NCBI GenBank assembly: GCA_051746665.1
Contig: JBNJFG010000113.1
Location: 1 to 5,697, forward strand
Length of the DNA stretch: 5,697 bases
Direction: 5' to 3'
Source: Halanaerobium sp051746665
GTDB taxonomy: Bacteria > Bacillota > Halanaerobiia > Halanaerobiales > Halanaerobiaceae
Shown here: positions 1-5,697 of the stretch, one piece after another
Layout of the letters: every line of letters begins with the position of its first letter
How positions within the stretch are numbered: the first letter of the stretch is position 1
Notes under the pieces: model-generated
What the model was told of the DNA's origin: nothing
Databases searched by the model: none
Seen by the model: only the letters and a program-made list of their open reading frames with translations
Translations under genes and position numbers: made by a program

Positions 1-64
1 CTAGTCAAGATTATAAATAATATAAGTTTAATGACATTTATTTAAAGGAGTAAAATTTAAACAC

Positions 65-89
65 AAAAAAATCACCTTTTCAGGTGATT
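65..89 (-). terminator. Intrinsic terminator of the tRNA operon
   Basis: Read on the minus strand, this is an 8-bp perfect stem, AATCACCT (89-82) pairing with AGGTGATT (77-70). The loop is GAAA, a GNRA tetraloop, and the stem runs straight into seven T residues (71-65). This is the standard rho-independent form. It lies 12 bases past the encoded CCA of tRNA-His, so it closes the four-tRNA transcript. On the plus strand the stem is not followed by a T run, so it should work only for minus-strand transcription. Confidence 0.93.
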
Positions 90-100
90 AACATTTAAAA

Positions 101-178
101 TGGGGTGGATGATGGGGCTTGAACCCACGGCCTCAGGAGCCACAATCCTGCGCTCTAGCCAACTGAGCTACATCCACC
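101..178 (-). tRNA. tRNA-His (GTG)
   Basis: The reverse complement folds as a full cloverleaf. The acceptor GTGGATG pairs with CATCCAC, the D arm reads GCTC/GAGC, and the anticodon stem CAGGA/TCCTG encloses the loop TTGTGGC. The anticodon GTG is at 143-141, and the T arm GTGGG/CCCAT carries the loop TTCAAGC. A G is encoded at position -1 (base 178) opposite C73 (base 104), the identity signature of bacterial tRNA-His. The 3' CCA is encoded (103-101). This is the last gene of the four-tRNA cluster, 22 bases after tRNA-Arg and just before the terminator. Confidence 0.97.
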
Positions 179-200
179 ATATTTGGTTTTTGGTTTAAAA

Positions 201-278
<78 letters not shown>

Positions 279-284
279 ATAAAA

Positions 285-361
<77 letters not shown>

Positions 362-386
362 CCAAAAAATGTTATATAATTAAAAA

Positions 387-463
387 TGGTCGGAGCGAAA
401 GGATTTGAACCTTCGACCCCCTGCTCCCAAAGCAGGTGCGCTACCAAGCTGCGCCACGCTCCG
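387..463 (-). tRNA. tRNA-Pro (TGG)
   Basis: The reverse complement gives a complete cloverleaf. The acceptor CGGAGCG pairs with CGCTCCG, and the D arm GCGC/GCGC has loop AGCTTGGTA. The anticodon stem CCTGC/GCAGG encloses the loop TTTGGGA, with anticodon TGG at 429-427. The T arm GAAGG/CCTTT has loop TTCAAAT. The discriminator is A73 and the 3' CCA is encoded. It reads CCA and, by wobble, other proline codons. It is the promoter-proximal gene of the tRNA operon, about 45 bases downstream of the predicted transcription start. Confidence 0.97.
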
Positions 464-508
464 ACGTGGTGTTTGCCGCAAAAATTAAATATCTTTTTTC
501 GCGACGAC
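464..508 (-). other. 5' leader of the tRNA operon transcript
   Basis: This stretch runs from the predicted transcription start (G at about 508, seven bases past the -10) to the first base of tRNA-Pro. The leader RNA can fold: GTCGC (505-501) pairs with GCGGC (479-475) through one G·U. After a bulged G (500), AAAAA (499-495) pairs with TTTTT (484-480), leaving a 10-base loop. The pairing is visible in the sequence. Any role, such as guiding RNase P or protecting the 5' end, is speculation. Confidence 0.4.
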
Positions 509-515
509 AATTAAT

Positions 516-544
516 AGTATATATTAAATGCCGCTTTCGGTCAA
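516..544 (-). promoter_or_regulatory. Vegetative sigma-70/sigma-A type promoter of the tRNA operon
   Basis: On the minus strand the -35 box is TTGACC (544-539; consensus TTGACA) and the -10 box is TATACT (521-516; consensus TATAAT). The spacer is exactly 17 bp (538-522). Each hexamer differs from consensus at one position and the spacing is optimal, so this should be a strong constitutive-class promoter, as expected for stable RNA. The likely start is the G at about 508. It lies between rdgB and tRNA-Pro and faces the tRNAs. The -35 sits in the loop of the inverted repeat described separately. Confidence 0.85.
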
Positions 545-563
545 AAAAGAAAACGGCATTTAA
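524..563 (-). repeat. 15-bp inverted repeat after rdgB; possible operon terminator overlapping the tRNA promoter
   Basis: The arms are 563-549 (TTAAATGCCGTTTTC on the minus strand) and 538-524 (GAAAGCGGCATTTAA), separated by a 10-base loop. One position departs from Watson-Crick pairing: base 553 against 534. It becomes a G·U pair only in minus-strand RNA, and would be a C·A mismatch in plus-strand RNA. All 15 pairs therefore form in read-through transcripts from rdgB, which supports an RNA hairpin made from that strand. It lies 37 bases after the rdgB stop, where an operon terminator is expected. What follows is ATATATACTATTAATT rather than a clean U run, so termination would be weak or unconventional. 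Confidence 0.55.
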
Positions 564-600
564 AGGCTTTCAGAATTAATTATAATGGCAATACTCTTTT

Positions 601-1203
601 TTACTGCTTATAACTCCGTTTTAATTCTTTTTTCATTTTATTTAAGGCACGGCCTCGATGGCTTATTTTATTCTTTTCTTGCTGGCTAATTTGAGCCATT
701 GTTTTATCGTATTCAGGCAAATAGAATATGGGATCATAGCCAAATCCATTTTCTCCTGCAGGCTCTTCAGCTATAATTCCTGGACATTTACCTTTAACAG
801 TAATTTCTATATTTTTAAATGGATCTACAAGTGCAATTACTGATATAAAAGCAGCTTTTCTTTTTTCTAGCGGCTGTCCATCTAATAATTCTAATATTTT
901 TAAATATTTTTCTTGATCGCTTAAACCACTGCCACCAAATCTTGCAGAATAAATACCAGGTGCTCCATCTAAATAATCTACTGAAAGTCCAGAATCATCT
1001 GCTAAAACTATTTCATTTAACTCTTGAGCCCGCTGCCTGGCTTTTTTCAGAGCATTCTCTTTATAATTTTTACCATCTTCAATAACTTCTGCAAGTTCAA
1101 GTTCTGGATCTAGACCAACAAATTTGAAATCTAAATCTAAAAAACAAGCTTTTATTTCTTCTATTTTATGTTGATTTCCACTTCCAATAATTATTTTTCT
1201 CAT
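601..1203 (-). CDS. rdgB: XTP/dITP diphosphatase (RdgB/HAM1 family)
   Basis: It hydrolyses non-canonical purine triphosphates (dITP, ITP, XTP) to the monophosphate and pyrophosphate. This keeps deaminated purines out of DNA and RNA in the cytoplasm. The 200-residue protein is the usual family length and keeps the expected motifs. These are the nucleotide-binding SGNxxK (8-13), E42, ENALKKA (49-55), the metal/catalytic ADDSG (68-72, with the Asp pair D69-D70), GAPGIYSARF (80-89), GFGYDP (153-158) and the base-recognising SHR (181-183). The ATG start is preceded by GGAG six bases away, lying inside the last codons of rph. Only one base separates the rph stop from this start, so translation is probably coupled. 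It is the last protein gene of the operon and is the counterpart of B. subtilis ysnA. Nothing unusual is seen in its sequence. Confidence 0.96.
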   Translation of the reverse strand: MRKIIIGSGNQHKIEEIKACFLDLDFKFVGLDPELELAEVIEDGKNYKENALKKARQRAQELNEIVLADDSGLSVDYLDGAPGIYSARFGGSGLSDQEKYLKILELLDGQPLEKRKAAFISVIALVDPFKNIEITVKGKCPGIIAEEPAGENGFGYDPIFYLPEYDKTMAQISQQEKNKISHRGRALNKMKKELKRSYKQ

Positions 1204-1204
1204 C

Positions 1205-1924
1205 TTATTCTCCGATCAGTTCTAATTTCTGTTCTTCTATCAGCTCTAAAATACCCTTTTCAGCCAGATCATATAATTTATCTAATTCATCTCTAGTAAA
1301 TGGATGTTCTTCCGCTGTTCCCTGAATTTCTATAATTTCTCCAGCTTCTGTCATTGCAATATTCATATCAACCTGCGCCTTAAAATCTTCTTCATAACAC
1401 AAGTCCAGCATTGGAGTACCATCAACAATTCCCACACTTGTAGCTGCCATGAATCCTTTAAGTGGATTTTCTTCTAACTTACCTTCATCAATCATAAAAT
1501 TAATAGCATCTACTAAAGCAACATAGGCACCTGTGATTGAGGCTGTTCTAGTTCCTCCATCAGCTTGTAACACATCACAATCAACCCAGATAGTTCTTTC
1601 ACCCATTTTATCGAGATCAATGATAGCTCTTAAACTTCTGCCAATCAAACGCTGTATTTCTTGAGTCCTACCACTTAATTTCCTTTTTGCTGCTTCCCTA
1701 ATATTTCTATCCTGAGTTGCCCTTGGTAATAAAGAGTATTCTGCAGTCAACCACCCTTTATTTTGCCCTCTTAAAAAATAGGGAACACTATCTTCAATAG
1801 ATACATTACATAAAACCATTGTGTCACCGGTTTCTACAAGAACTGATCCTTCAGCATATTTTGTGTAGTTTCTTGTGATTTCAACATCTCTTAATTGATT
1901 AACTTTTCTTCCATCTGTACGCAT
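1205..1924 (-). CDS. rph: Ribonuclease PH (tRNA nucleotidyltransferase)
   Basis: A phosphate-dependent 3'-to-5' exoribonuclease that trims the 3' trailer of tRNA precursors, releasing nucleoside diphosphates. Family members form hexameric rings. The 239-residue protein aligns along its length with B. subtilis Rph as I recall it. It shows the N-terminal MRxDGR, FLRGxxKGWxTAEYSxLPRAT (50-70), SGRTxEIQRLIGR (84-96, with R86), and the phosphate-binding ADGGTRTASITGA (121-133, with R126). It also has the acidic catalytic motif YEED...VDMN (D180 and D186 by analogy) and QGTxEE (201-206). The ATG has GGGAGG ten bases upstream. It follows murI after 19 bases and abuts rdgB, the order known from Bacillus. 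Four CCA-encoding tRNA genes, the kind of substrate it acts on, lie just downstream in the same orientation. Confidence 0.98.
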   Translation of the reverse strand: MRTDGRKVNQLRDVEITRNYTKYAEGSVLVETGDTMVLCNVSIEDSVPYFLRGQNKGWLTAEYSLLPRATQDRNIREAAKRKLSGRTQEIQRLIGRSLRAIIDLDKMGERTIWVDCDVLQADGGTRTASITGAYVALVDAINFMIDEGKLEENPLKGFMAATSVGIVDGTPMLDLCYEEDFKAQVDMNIAMTEAGEIIEIQGTAEEHPFTRDELDKLYDLAEKGILELIEEQKLELIGE

Positions 1925-1943
1925 TATTTATTTTCCTCCCATT

Positions 1944-2777
1944 TTAATCATTAGTAAATATATTTTCTTCTTTGAAATTTAATTCTTCTAAATTCAGAAA
2001 TTTACGACCATGCTCTAAAAATTTTTCTGATATTCTATTTTTATCACTGACAATAAATTTGTGTTCATTTGAAATGGTATCACTTTTTTTGATTAATCTC
2101 ATTTTAGTTAATGTATTTTTAACTTCTAGGGCCATTTCATAAGCAGGATTTATTAATCGGACATCATCTCCCATGATTCTACTCAAAACAGGAGTTAAAT
2201 AAGGGAAATGAGTACATCCAAGAATTAATGAATCTACATCAGCTTCTAATAAAGATAAAAGATAAGCTTGAGCAGTTTCTTGAACCTGCTGCCCATCAAA
2301 TTTACCTTTTTCTACTAAATTAACAAATCCGGGACATGCTTTAGCAAATAGCTGAGCCTCAGAGTTGATTTTTAAGATTTCATTCTGATAAGATAAGCTA
2401 TTTACTGTACCTTCAGTACCAATAATAGCAATCTTTTGATCACTACTCAATTCTACAGCTTTGACAGCAGCACTTTTAATCATCCCAAATATGGGAATAT
2501 CAAATCTTTTTTTTACATAATCTAAAGCTGCAGAAGTAGCTGTATTACAAGCTATTATAACTGCTTTAACCTTTTTTTCTTCTATTAAATACTGTATTAT
2601 TTTTTCTACATATTCCTTAAGTAAATTTAGGTCTTTTGGACCATAGGGAAGATGCAGTGTATCTCCGTAATAAATTATATTCTCGTCTGGCATTAATTTA
2701 AAAATTTCTCGAGCAACTGTCAGGCCACCAACACCTGAATCTAATAAACCGATTGCTCTATTTGAACCTTTCAACAA
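1944..2777 (-). CDS. murI: Glutamate racemase
   Basis: It interconverts L- and D-glutamate without cofactor, supplying the D-Glu of peptidoglycan stem peptides. Numbered for the 277-residue form used here, it has the substrate-binding LDSGVGG (12-18), YYGD (36-39) and PYGP (44-47). The first catalytic cysteine is in ACNTATS (C77) and the second in GCTHFP (C188, H190). Length is normal for the family. The segment GMIKSA (98-103) stands where B. subtilis RacE has, as I recall, GVIQPG. That is a mild departure outside the catalytic cysteines. The start is TTG: the frame allows TTG at 2783, 2777 or 2774, and an in-frame TAG lies just upstream. AGGAG (2788-2784) touches the 2783 codon directly, so 2777 (six bases away) is the best start and 2774 (nine bases) the alternative. 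It sits 21 bases after the GerMN gene and 19 before rph. Confidence 0.96.
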   Translation of the reverse strand: MLKGSNRAIGLLDSGVGGLTVAREIFKLMPDENIIYYGDTLHLPYGPKDLNLLKEYVEKIIQYLIEEKKVKAVIIACNTATSAALDYVKKRFDIPIFGMIKSAAVKAVELSSDQKIAIIGTEGTVNSLSYQNEILKINSEAQLFAKACPGFVNLVEKGKFDGQQVQETAQAYLLSLLEADVDSLILGCTHFPYLTPVLSRIMGDDVRLINPAYEMALEVKNTLTKMRLIKKSDTISNEHKFIVSDKNRISEKFLEHGRKFLNLEELNFKEENIFTND

Positions 2778-2783
2778 AACCAA

Positions 2784-2788
2784 CTCCT
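2784..2788 (-). promoter_or_regulatory. Ribosome binding site deciding the murI start
   Basis: AGGAG on the minus strand lies immediately against the TTG at 2783, with no spacer. That start would be hard for a ribosome to use. The TTG codons at 2777 and 2774 lie six and nine bases away. The site therefore argues for a protein two or three residues shorter than the longest open frame. No ATG is available in frame nearby. Confidence 0.75.
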
Positions 2789-2798
2789 ATCTAGAATA

Positions 2799-3338
2799 TT
2801 AATTACCTACAGTTAGTTTTTGATTGTACATCAAGGGCTGGGTTAAGTCAAGGTGTCCAACAAGTGTTTCTACTTCTTCTCCCCCAAGTAATATTTTTAC
2901 ACTTTCAATCTCCTCTAAAGAAGTGTAAGTATTTACAATTGAGTAAATAGTCATTATTTCACCTGTACTTCCACCCCAATGATTATTTCTAAGTTCAAGG
3001 CTAAAATTTAAAGTCAAAACTTTCCCTTCTAATTGATAATCCAACAATTTACTTCCCTGAGGTATAGTTCTTCCTAATTCTTTGTTCTCAGGCCCAGCCA
3101 TAAGTTCTTTAAATATTTGAAGATAAAAATCATTATTTTCATCTAAAACTCTCTCTTCGACCTTCAAATAATTAGCATCAACTGAAGAAAAATATAGTTT
3201 TACTTTGTTTTCTGCAAAATAATTATTATAAAAGAAAAAGAATAAATATAAAAAAGCTGCAGTTAAAAGTAAAATCCTCAAAACAAGAAGTAATTTTCTT
3301 TTTTTACCAGCCATAATTTCTTTCTTTTTTGCAGCCAT
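2799..3338 (-). CDS. Membrane-anchored GerMN-domain protein
   Basis: A 179-residue protein with a very basic N-terminus, then one hydrophobic segment (about 16-37), then a GerMN-type extracytoplasmic domain (about 45-175). Visible family features are KLYF (47-50), EER (61-63), a LMAGP turn (80-83), IPQGSKLL (92-99), VLTLNFS (107-113), GSTGEIMTIYSIVNTYTS (123-140) and a VKILLGGEEVETL strand-turn (147-159). In B. subtilis, GerM, found beside racE and rph, acts in sporulation and germination. Outside sporulating cells the role of single-GerMN proteins is unclear, and an envelope or peptidoglycan role is inferred from the amidase and murI neighbours. There is no lipobox cysteine, so it should be held by its transmembrane helix. 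The ATG at 3338 is preferred: it falls one base after the amidase stop and has GGGGG eight bases upstream. ATGs at 3353 and 3380 would overlap the amidase by 14 or 41 bases. Confidence 0.85.
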   Translation of the reverse strand: MAAKKKEIMAGKKRKLLLVLRILLLTAAFLYLFFFFYNNYFAENKVKLYFSSVDANYLKVEERVLDENNDFYLQIFKELMAGPENKELGRTIPQGSKLLDYQLEGKVLTLNFSLELRNNHWGGSTGEIMTIYSIVNTYTSLEEIESVKILLGGEEVETLVGHLDLTQPLMYNQKLTVGN

Positions 3339-3339
3339 T

Positions 3340-5595
3340 TTACTTACCCCCATTCTCTTCCAAATAATCAAGTATTCCATCTACTATAAGTGAAGCTGCT
3401 TTATTTTGAAAAACATTTGTTTTAAGAAATTTTTCCTCTCTAGGATTACTCAAAAATGCCACTTCTATTAGAGCAGAAGGCATTTTAGTGTATTTGATAA
3501 CATAGAAATTACTATCTTTAATTCCACGATCAATTAAACCAAGATTTCTACCTAATTTATCATGTATTTTTTCAGCTAAAAAGCGATTCTGATTATTATT
3601 ACTCTGATTATAATATGTTTCTACTCCACCAGTATGAGAATTATTAAATGAATTTGCATGAATACTAATAAAAACATCTGCTTTTCTTTCATTAGCAAAT
3701 TTAACTCTTTTTTGTAAAGAATAAAATTCATCAGAGTTTCTGGTTAAAAGAACATTTTGGTTTTCTTTAGTTAAAAGTGCTGCCACTTCCTTTGCAATAG
3801 CAAGATTTGGAACTTTTTCTTCTAAACCATTAATACCTATTGCTCCTGGATCAAAACCTCCATGACCTGCATCAACTACTATTAAATATCTTCCAATTTC
3901 TTTTTTTCTTTCTTCTTCCTCCTTGAGATATCTTTTAGCAAGTGCTATCTTAATACCATGTCCATTTTTATAACTCTCAACCTTATGACTATAGTAGTCA
4001 TTAAGTTCAAAGACTAATCTAGTAACTTCTTTACCTTCAAGTTGATAATTGCTGTTTCTTATATCTTTAATTAAAGATGTTTTTTCAATTTCTTCAAATT
4101 GATCCAAATTATTTAAAGTGTTTTGGAAGTCTACAACGATTCGATGTGGGTAATTAAACTTTTTCACCTCATAAACAGCTTTAGAATCCATAAGAATATC
4201 TAAGTATTGATAGTCTTGATTATCCTCAGTCTTAATTTTAGCGAATTTATTTTCAAAGTTAACTGTATAATAATATAGTCCATTTTTTTGCTCTTCAACC
4301 CAATTGTAGCCGGTTAATTCCTCTAAATCTGCTACTATTCTTACAGTTTGCTCATCAAATCGAGCGGTCCGGATATTTTTTATTAAAGTATTATCAACTT
4401 CTATTTTATCAAGTATTCCATCACCCCGATTAACATGATAAAGATTCATAACTAATCTTGGAGGTGTTTCAAGTAAAAAAAGTTCAGGATTTAAAGCTGA
4501 AGAAGATCTAAAACTGAAACTTCCTTCCGCATATTCTAAATTAGAAATTTCTGAGCGCTGACCCGGCTTAAATGTTAAAAAATTATCATGCTTTCTCGGA
4601 AGAGGTTTGAAAATATCTCCATTAGCCATAGTTGCTTCTATTCTTAAAACAACCGGATCTAAATCATGCTGAATAACTTTAATATCTTTTATAAGTGAAT
4701 TTTCTTCGATATCCAGATCAAAATTACCGATTACAACTGAAGGAATATCAATAACCATTTTCTTAGTATCAGAAAAATATTTTGTCCTAGCATCTGGAAT
4801 TTTTCCAGTTGCCTCAACACTTAAAAGATTATTTTCATTTATTCTAATATCTTTTAGTTGTGGTAAGAAAGATAAAACTAAAGAATCTTCATGTTCATAG
4901 ATACCTCCATCAATCTGAAAAGGAATTGGAGTTCTACTTTTAATTATGAGTCTCAATAAAGCTCTATCTGCTACATTTACAACTTTAAGATAATAATTAT
5001 TATTAGATATATTATCACTAAATTCTCGATTAATTTCAGCCTTATCTATTTCAATAGTTATTTCAGTTCCATCTTCACTGTGTAAAACTCTATAAGGAGT
5101 TATTTCATCCATTTTAATCTGAAGCTGATTACCATCTTCCTGCCATGATACACCATTTATTGTTGTTTCTGGTTGGAAAATATATAATTCTTCATTATCA
5201 CGCTGATATTCTAACAAATAACCAAAGGCCTCTATAGATTTAGCAAGAGGAATATAAGCTTGATTATCTATCAGCTGTAATCCAGCTTTAGTTCTCAGAG
5301 CATCATTACCTATTTGGATATAAGAACTGTTAGCCATCATTTTTATTGTAACGGACTGTGATTTCATCTCCAATGACTTTAAAGCCGGTCTCCATGTTAA
5401 ATCTGCATCAAGCAATTCTGCCAGGTCCCTTGCCCTAATTAGAAGCTCACCTTCGCGGTTAATAGTTTTAATCTCTGAAGTTATATCTTTACTATTAAAA
5501 AATATAGTATTTTGTGCAGATGCAGTATTTATTATTAAGAAAGTAAATATAAGTACAAATAAGATTATAATTTTTTTATTATTCAAAACTGACAA
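3340..5595 (-). CDS. Secreted N-acetylmuramoyl-L-alanine amidase with Cu-amine-oxidase-like and tandem AMIN-like domains
   Basis: It cleaves the bond between N-acetylmuramic acid and L-alanine in peptidoglycan, outside the membrane. The 751-residue protein begins with a signal peptide: basic NNKK, a hydrophobic core (9-22) and a likely cut after ASA (A27/Q28). Next comes a copper-amine-oxidase N-terminal-like domain (about 30-140; ARDLAELL, YIPLAKSIEAFG). Four AMIN-like beta-rich units follow at about 147-244, 249-343, 350-448 and 450-553. Units 2-4 share the signature LIK(D/N)I(K/R) at about 103-residue spacing. After a short charged linker, the C-terminal Amidase_3 domain (about 569-751) keeps its zinc ligands: H578 in DAGHGG, E593 in EEKxxNL and H646 in SIHANS. 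The catalytic E711 in LIEVAFLSN is also present. The start is TTG at 5595, five bases after AAGGAGGAGG; a longer frame to 5649 is rejected. It probably hydrolyses septal or remodelled wall; AMIN domains are known targeting modules. Confidence 0.93.
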   Translation of the reverse strand: MSVLNNKKIIILFVLIFTFLIINTASAQNTIFFNSKDITSEIKTINREGELLIRARDLAELLDADLTWRPALKSLEMKSQSVTIKMMANSSYIQIGNDALRTKAGLQLIDNQAYIPLAKSIEAFGYLLEYQRDNEELYIFQPETTINGVSWQEDGNQLQIKMDEITPYRVLHSEDGTEITIEIDKAEINREFSDNISNNNYYLKVVNVADRALLRLIIKSRTPIPFQIDGGIYEHEDSLVLSFLPQLKDIRINENNLLSVEATGKIPDARTKYFSDTKKMVIDIPSVVIGNFDLDIEENSLIKDIKVIQHDLDPVVLRIEATMANGDIFKPLPRKHDNFLTFKPGQRSEISNLEYAEGSFSFRSSSALNPELFLLETPPRLVMNLYHVNRGDGILDKIEVDNTLIKNIRTARFDEQTVRIVADLEELTGYNWVEEQKNGLYYYTVNFENKFAKIKTEDNQDYQYLDILMDSKAVYEVKKFNYPHRIVVDFQNTLNNLDQFEEIEKTSLIKDIRNSNYQLEGKEVTRLVFELNDYYSHKVESYKNGHGIKIALAKRYLKEEEERKKEIGRYLIVVDAGHGGFDPGAIGINGLEEKVPNLAIAKEVAALLTKENQNVLLTRNSDEFYSLQKRVKFANERKADVFISIHANSFNNSHTGGVETYYNQSNNNQNRFLAEKIHDKLGRNLGLIDRGIKDSNFYVIKYTKMPSALIEVAFLSNPREEKFLKTNVFQNKAASLIVDGILDYLEENGGK

Positions 5596-5600
5596 GGAAA

Positions 5601-5610
5601 CCTCCTCCTT
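5601..5610 (-). promoter_or_regulatory. Strong ribosome binding site for the amidase TTG start
   Basis: AAGGAGGAGG on the minus strand contains a full AGGAGG and lies five bases (TTTCC) before TTG at 5595. It also lies in the 19-base gap between the upstream stop codon (5617-5615) and the amidase. This places the start at 5595 and rules out the longer in-frame extension through 5649, which would read across the binding site itself. Confidence 0.88.
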
Positions 5611-5614
5611 AAAT

Positions 5615-5697
5615 TTAGATGTTGTTAATATCACTAAATTCCAATTCAATTTTATTTAAGAGACTATCTGCATAATAGTTTTCTAATTCTGCAGTTT
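5615..5697 (-). CDS. 3' end of an unidentified upstream gene (partial)
   Basis: One minus-strand frame is open from the window edge (first full codon at 5695) to TAA at 5617-5615. It gives 26 C-terminal residues ending ELEFSDINNI. The other two minus frames hit stops early in this stretch, apart from the rejected amidase extension. The residues are acidic and mixed, consistent with a soluble C-terminal tail. The stop lies 19 bases before the amidase start, with a strong ribosome binding site between them. This is the layout seen at the other operon junctions here. The tail is too short for me to name a family. The gene's 5' part lies beyond the window. Confidence 0.65.
   Translation of the reverse strand, partial: TAELENYYADSLLNKIELEFSDINNI

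Noticed and set aside
1..60. Promoter-like TATAAT (15-10) and TTGACT (8-3), minus strand, and an AAGGAG on the plus strand near 45-50
   Set aside because: The TATAAT has no -35 at suitable spacing, the TTGACT's -10 would lie beyond the window, and no start codon follows the AAGGAG. AT-rich sequence gives such matches by chance.
184..200. Short TTGGTTT direct repeat between tRNA-His and tRNA-Arg
   Set aside because: Two short copies in a 22-base AT-rich spacer; too small to separate from chance and not found elsewhere in the window.
658..843. Plus-strand 61-codon open frame
   Set aside because: It lies wholly inside rdgB on the opposite strand, has no ribosome binding site, and its product is a low-complexity hydrophobic/aromatic string typical of antisense AT-rich sequence.
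3339..3380. Longer GerMN protein starting at 3380 or 3353
   Set aside because: Both starts overlap the amidase and have weaker or absent ribosome binding sites. The ATG at 3338 sits one base after the amidase stop, matching the rph-rdgB junction style.
5596..5649. N-terminal extension of the amidase from TTG at 5649
   Set aside because: It reads across the strong ribosome binding site at 5601-5610 and overlaps the tail of an upstream gene, and it would bury the signal peptide behind 18 residues.

Overview
This is an AT-rich, gene-dense bacterial chromosome segment in which every supported gene lies on the minus strand. The gene order (membrane-anchored GerMN protein, murI, rph, rdgB) matches the Bacillus subtilis racE-gerM-rph-ysnA neighbourhood. 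Together with AGGAGG-type ribosome binding sites, two TTG starts and CCA-encoded tRNAs, this points to a Firmicute. The very AT-rich codon use, and an amidase carrying a copper-amine-oxidase-like N-terminal domain plus several AMIN-like repeats, would suit an anaerobic clostridial or Halanaerobiales-like lineage. That placement is inference.

Layout, read in the direction of transcription (high to low coordinates). The last 26 codons of an unidentified upstream gene (5697-5615) are followed by a large secreted N-acetylmuramoyl-L-alanine amidase (5595-3340), a membrane-anchored GerMN-domain protein (3338-2799), glutamate racemase murI (2777-1944), RNase PH rph (1924-1205) and XTP/dITP diphosphatase rdgB (1203-601). 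Gaps between these genes are 1 to 21 bases, so they look like one polycistronic operon whose promoter lies outside the window. A 137-base intergenic region (464-600) holds a 15-bp inverted repeat overlapping a near-consensus vegetative promoter. That promoter drives a tRNA operon in the order Pro(TGG), Gly(TCC), Arg(TCT), His(GTG), which ends at a clear intrinsic terminator (65-89). Positions 1-60 are AT-rich and I see no supportable feature there.

Functional logic. The first half of the operon serves the cell envelope: peptidoglycan hydrolysis, a GerMN protein and D-glutamate supply. The second half serves RNA and nucleotide quality: trimming of tRNA 3' ends and removal of deaminated purine nucleotides. 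RNase PH trims 3' trailers from pre-tRNAs, and the tRNA genes just downstream all encode CCA followed by a T run, so its potential substrates lie next to it.

The region is mostly conserved housekeeping content, and I see no novel defence or mobile system. The most interesting points are the promoter built into an inverted repeat, the multi-AMIN architecture of the amidase, and corrected start sites, including a partial gene in another frame beneath the longest possible amidase reading frame.
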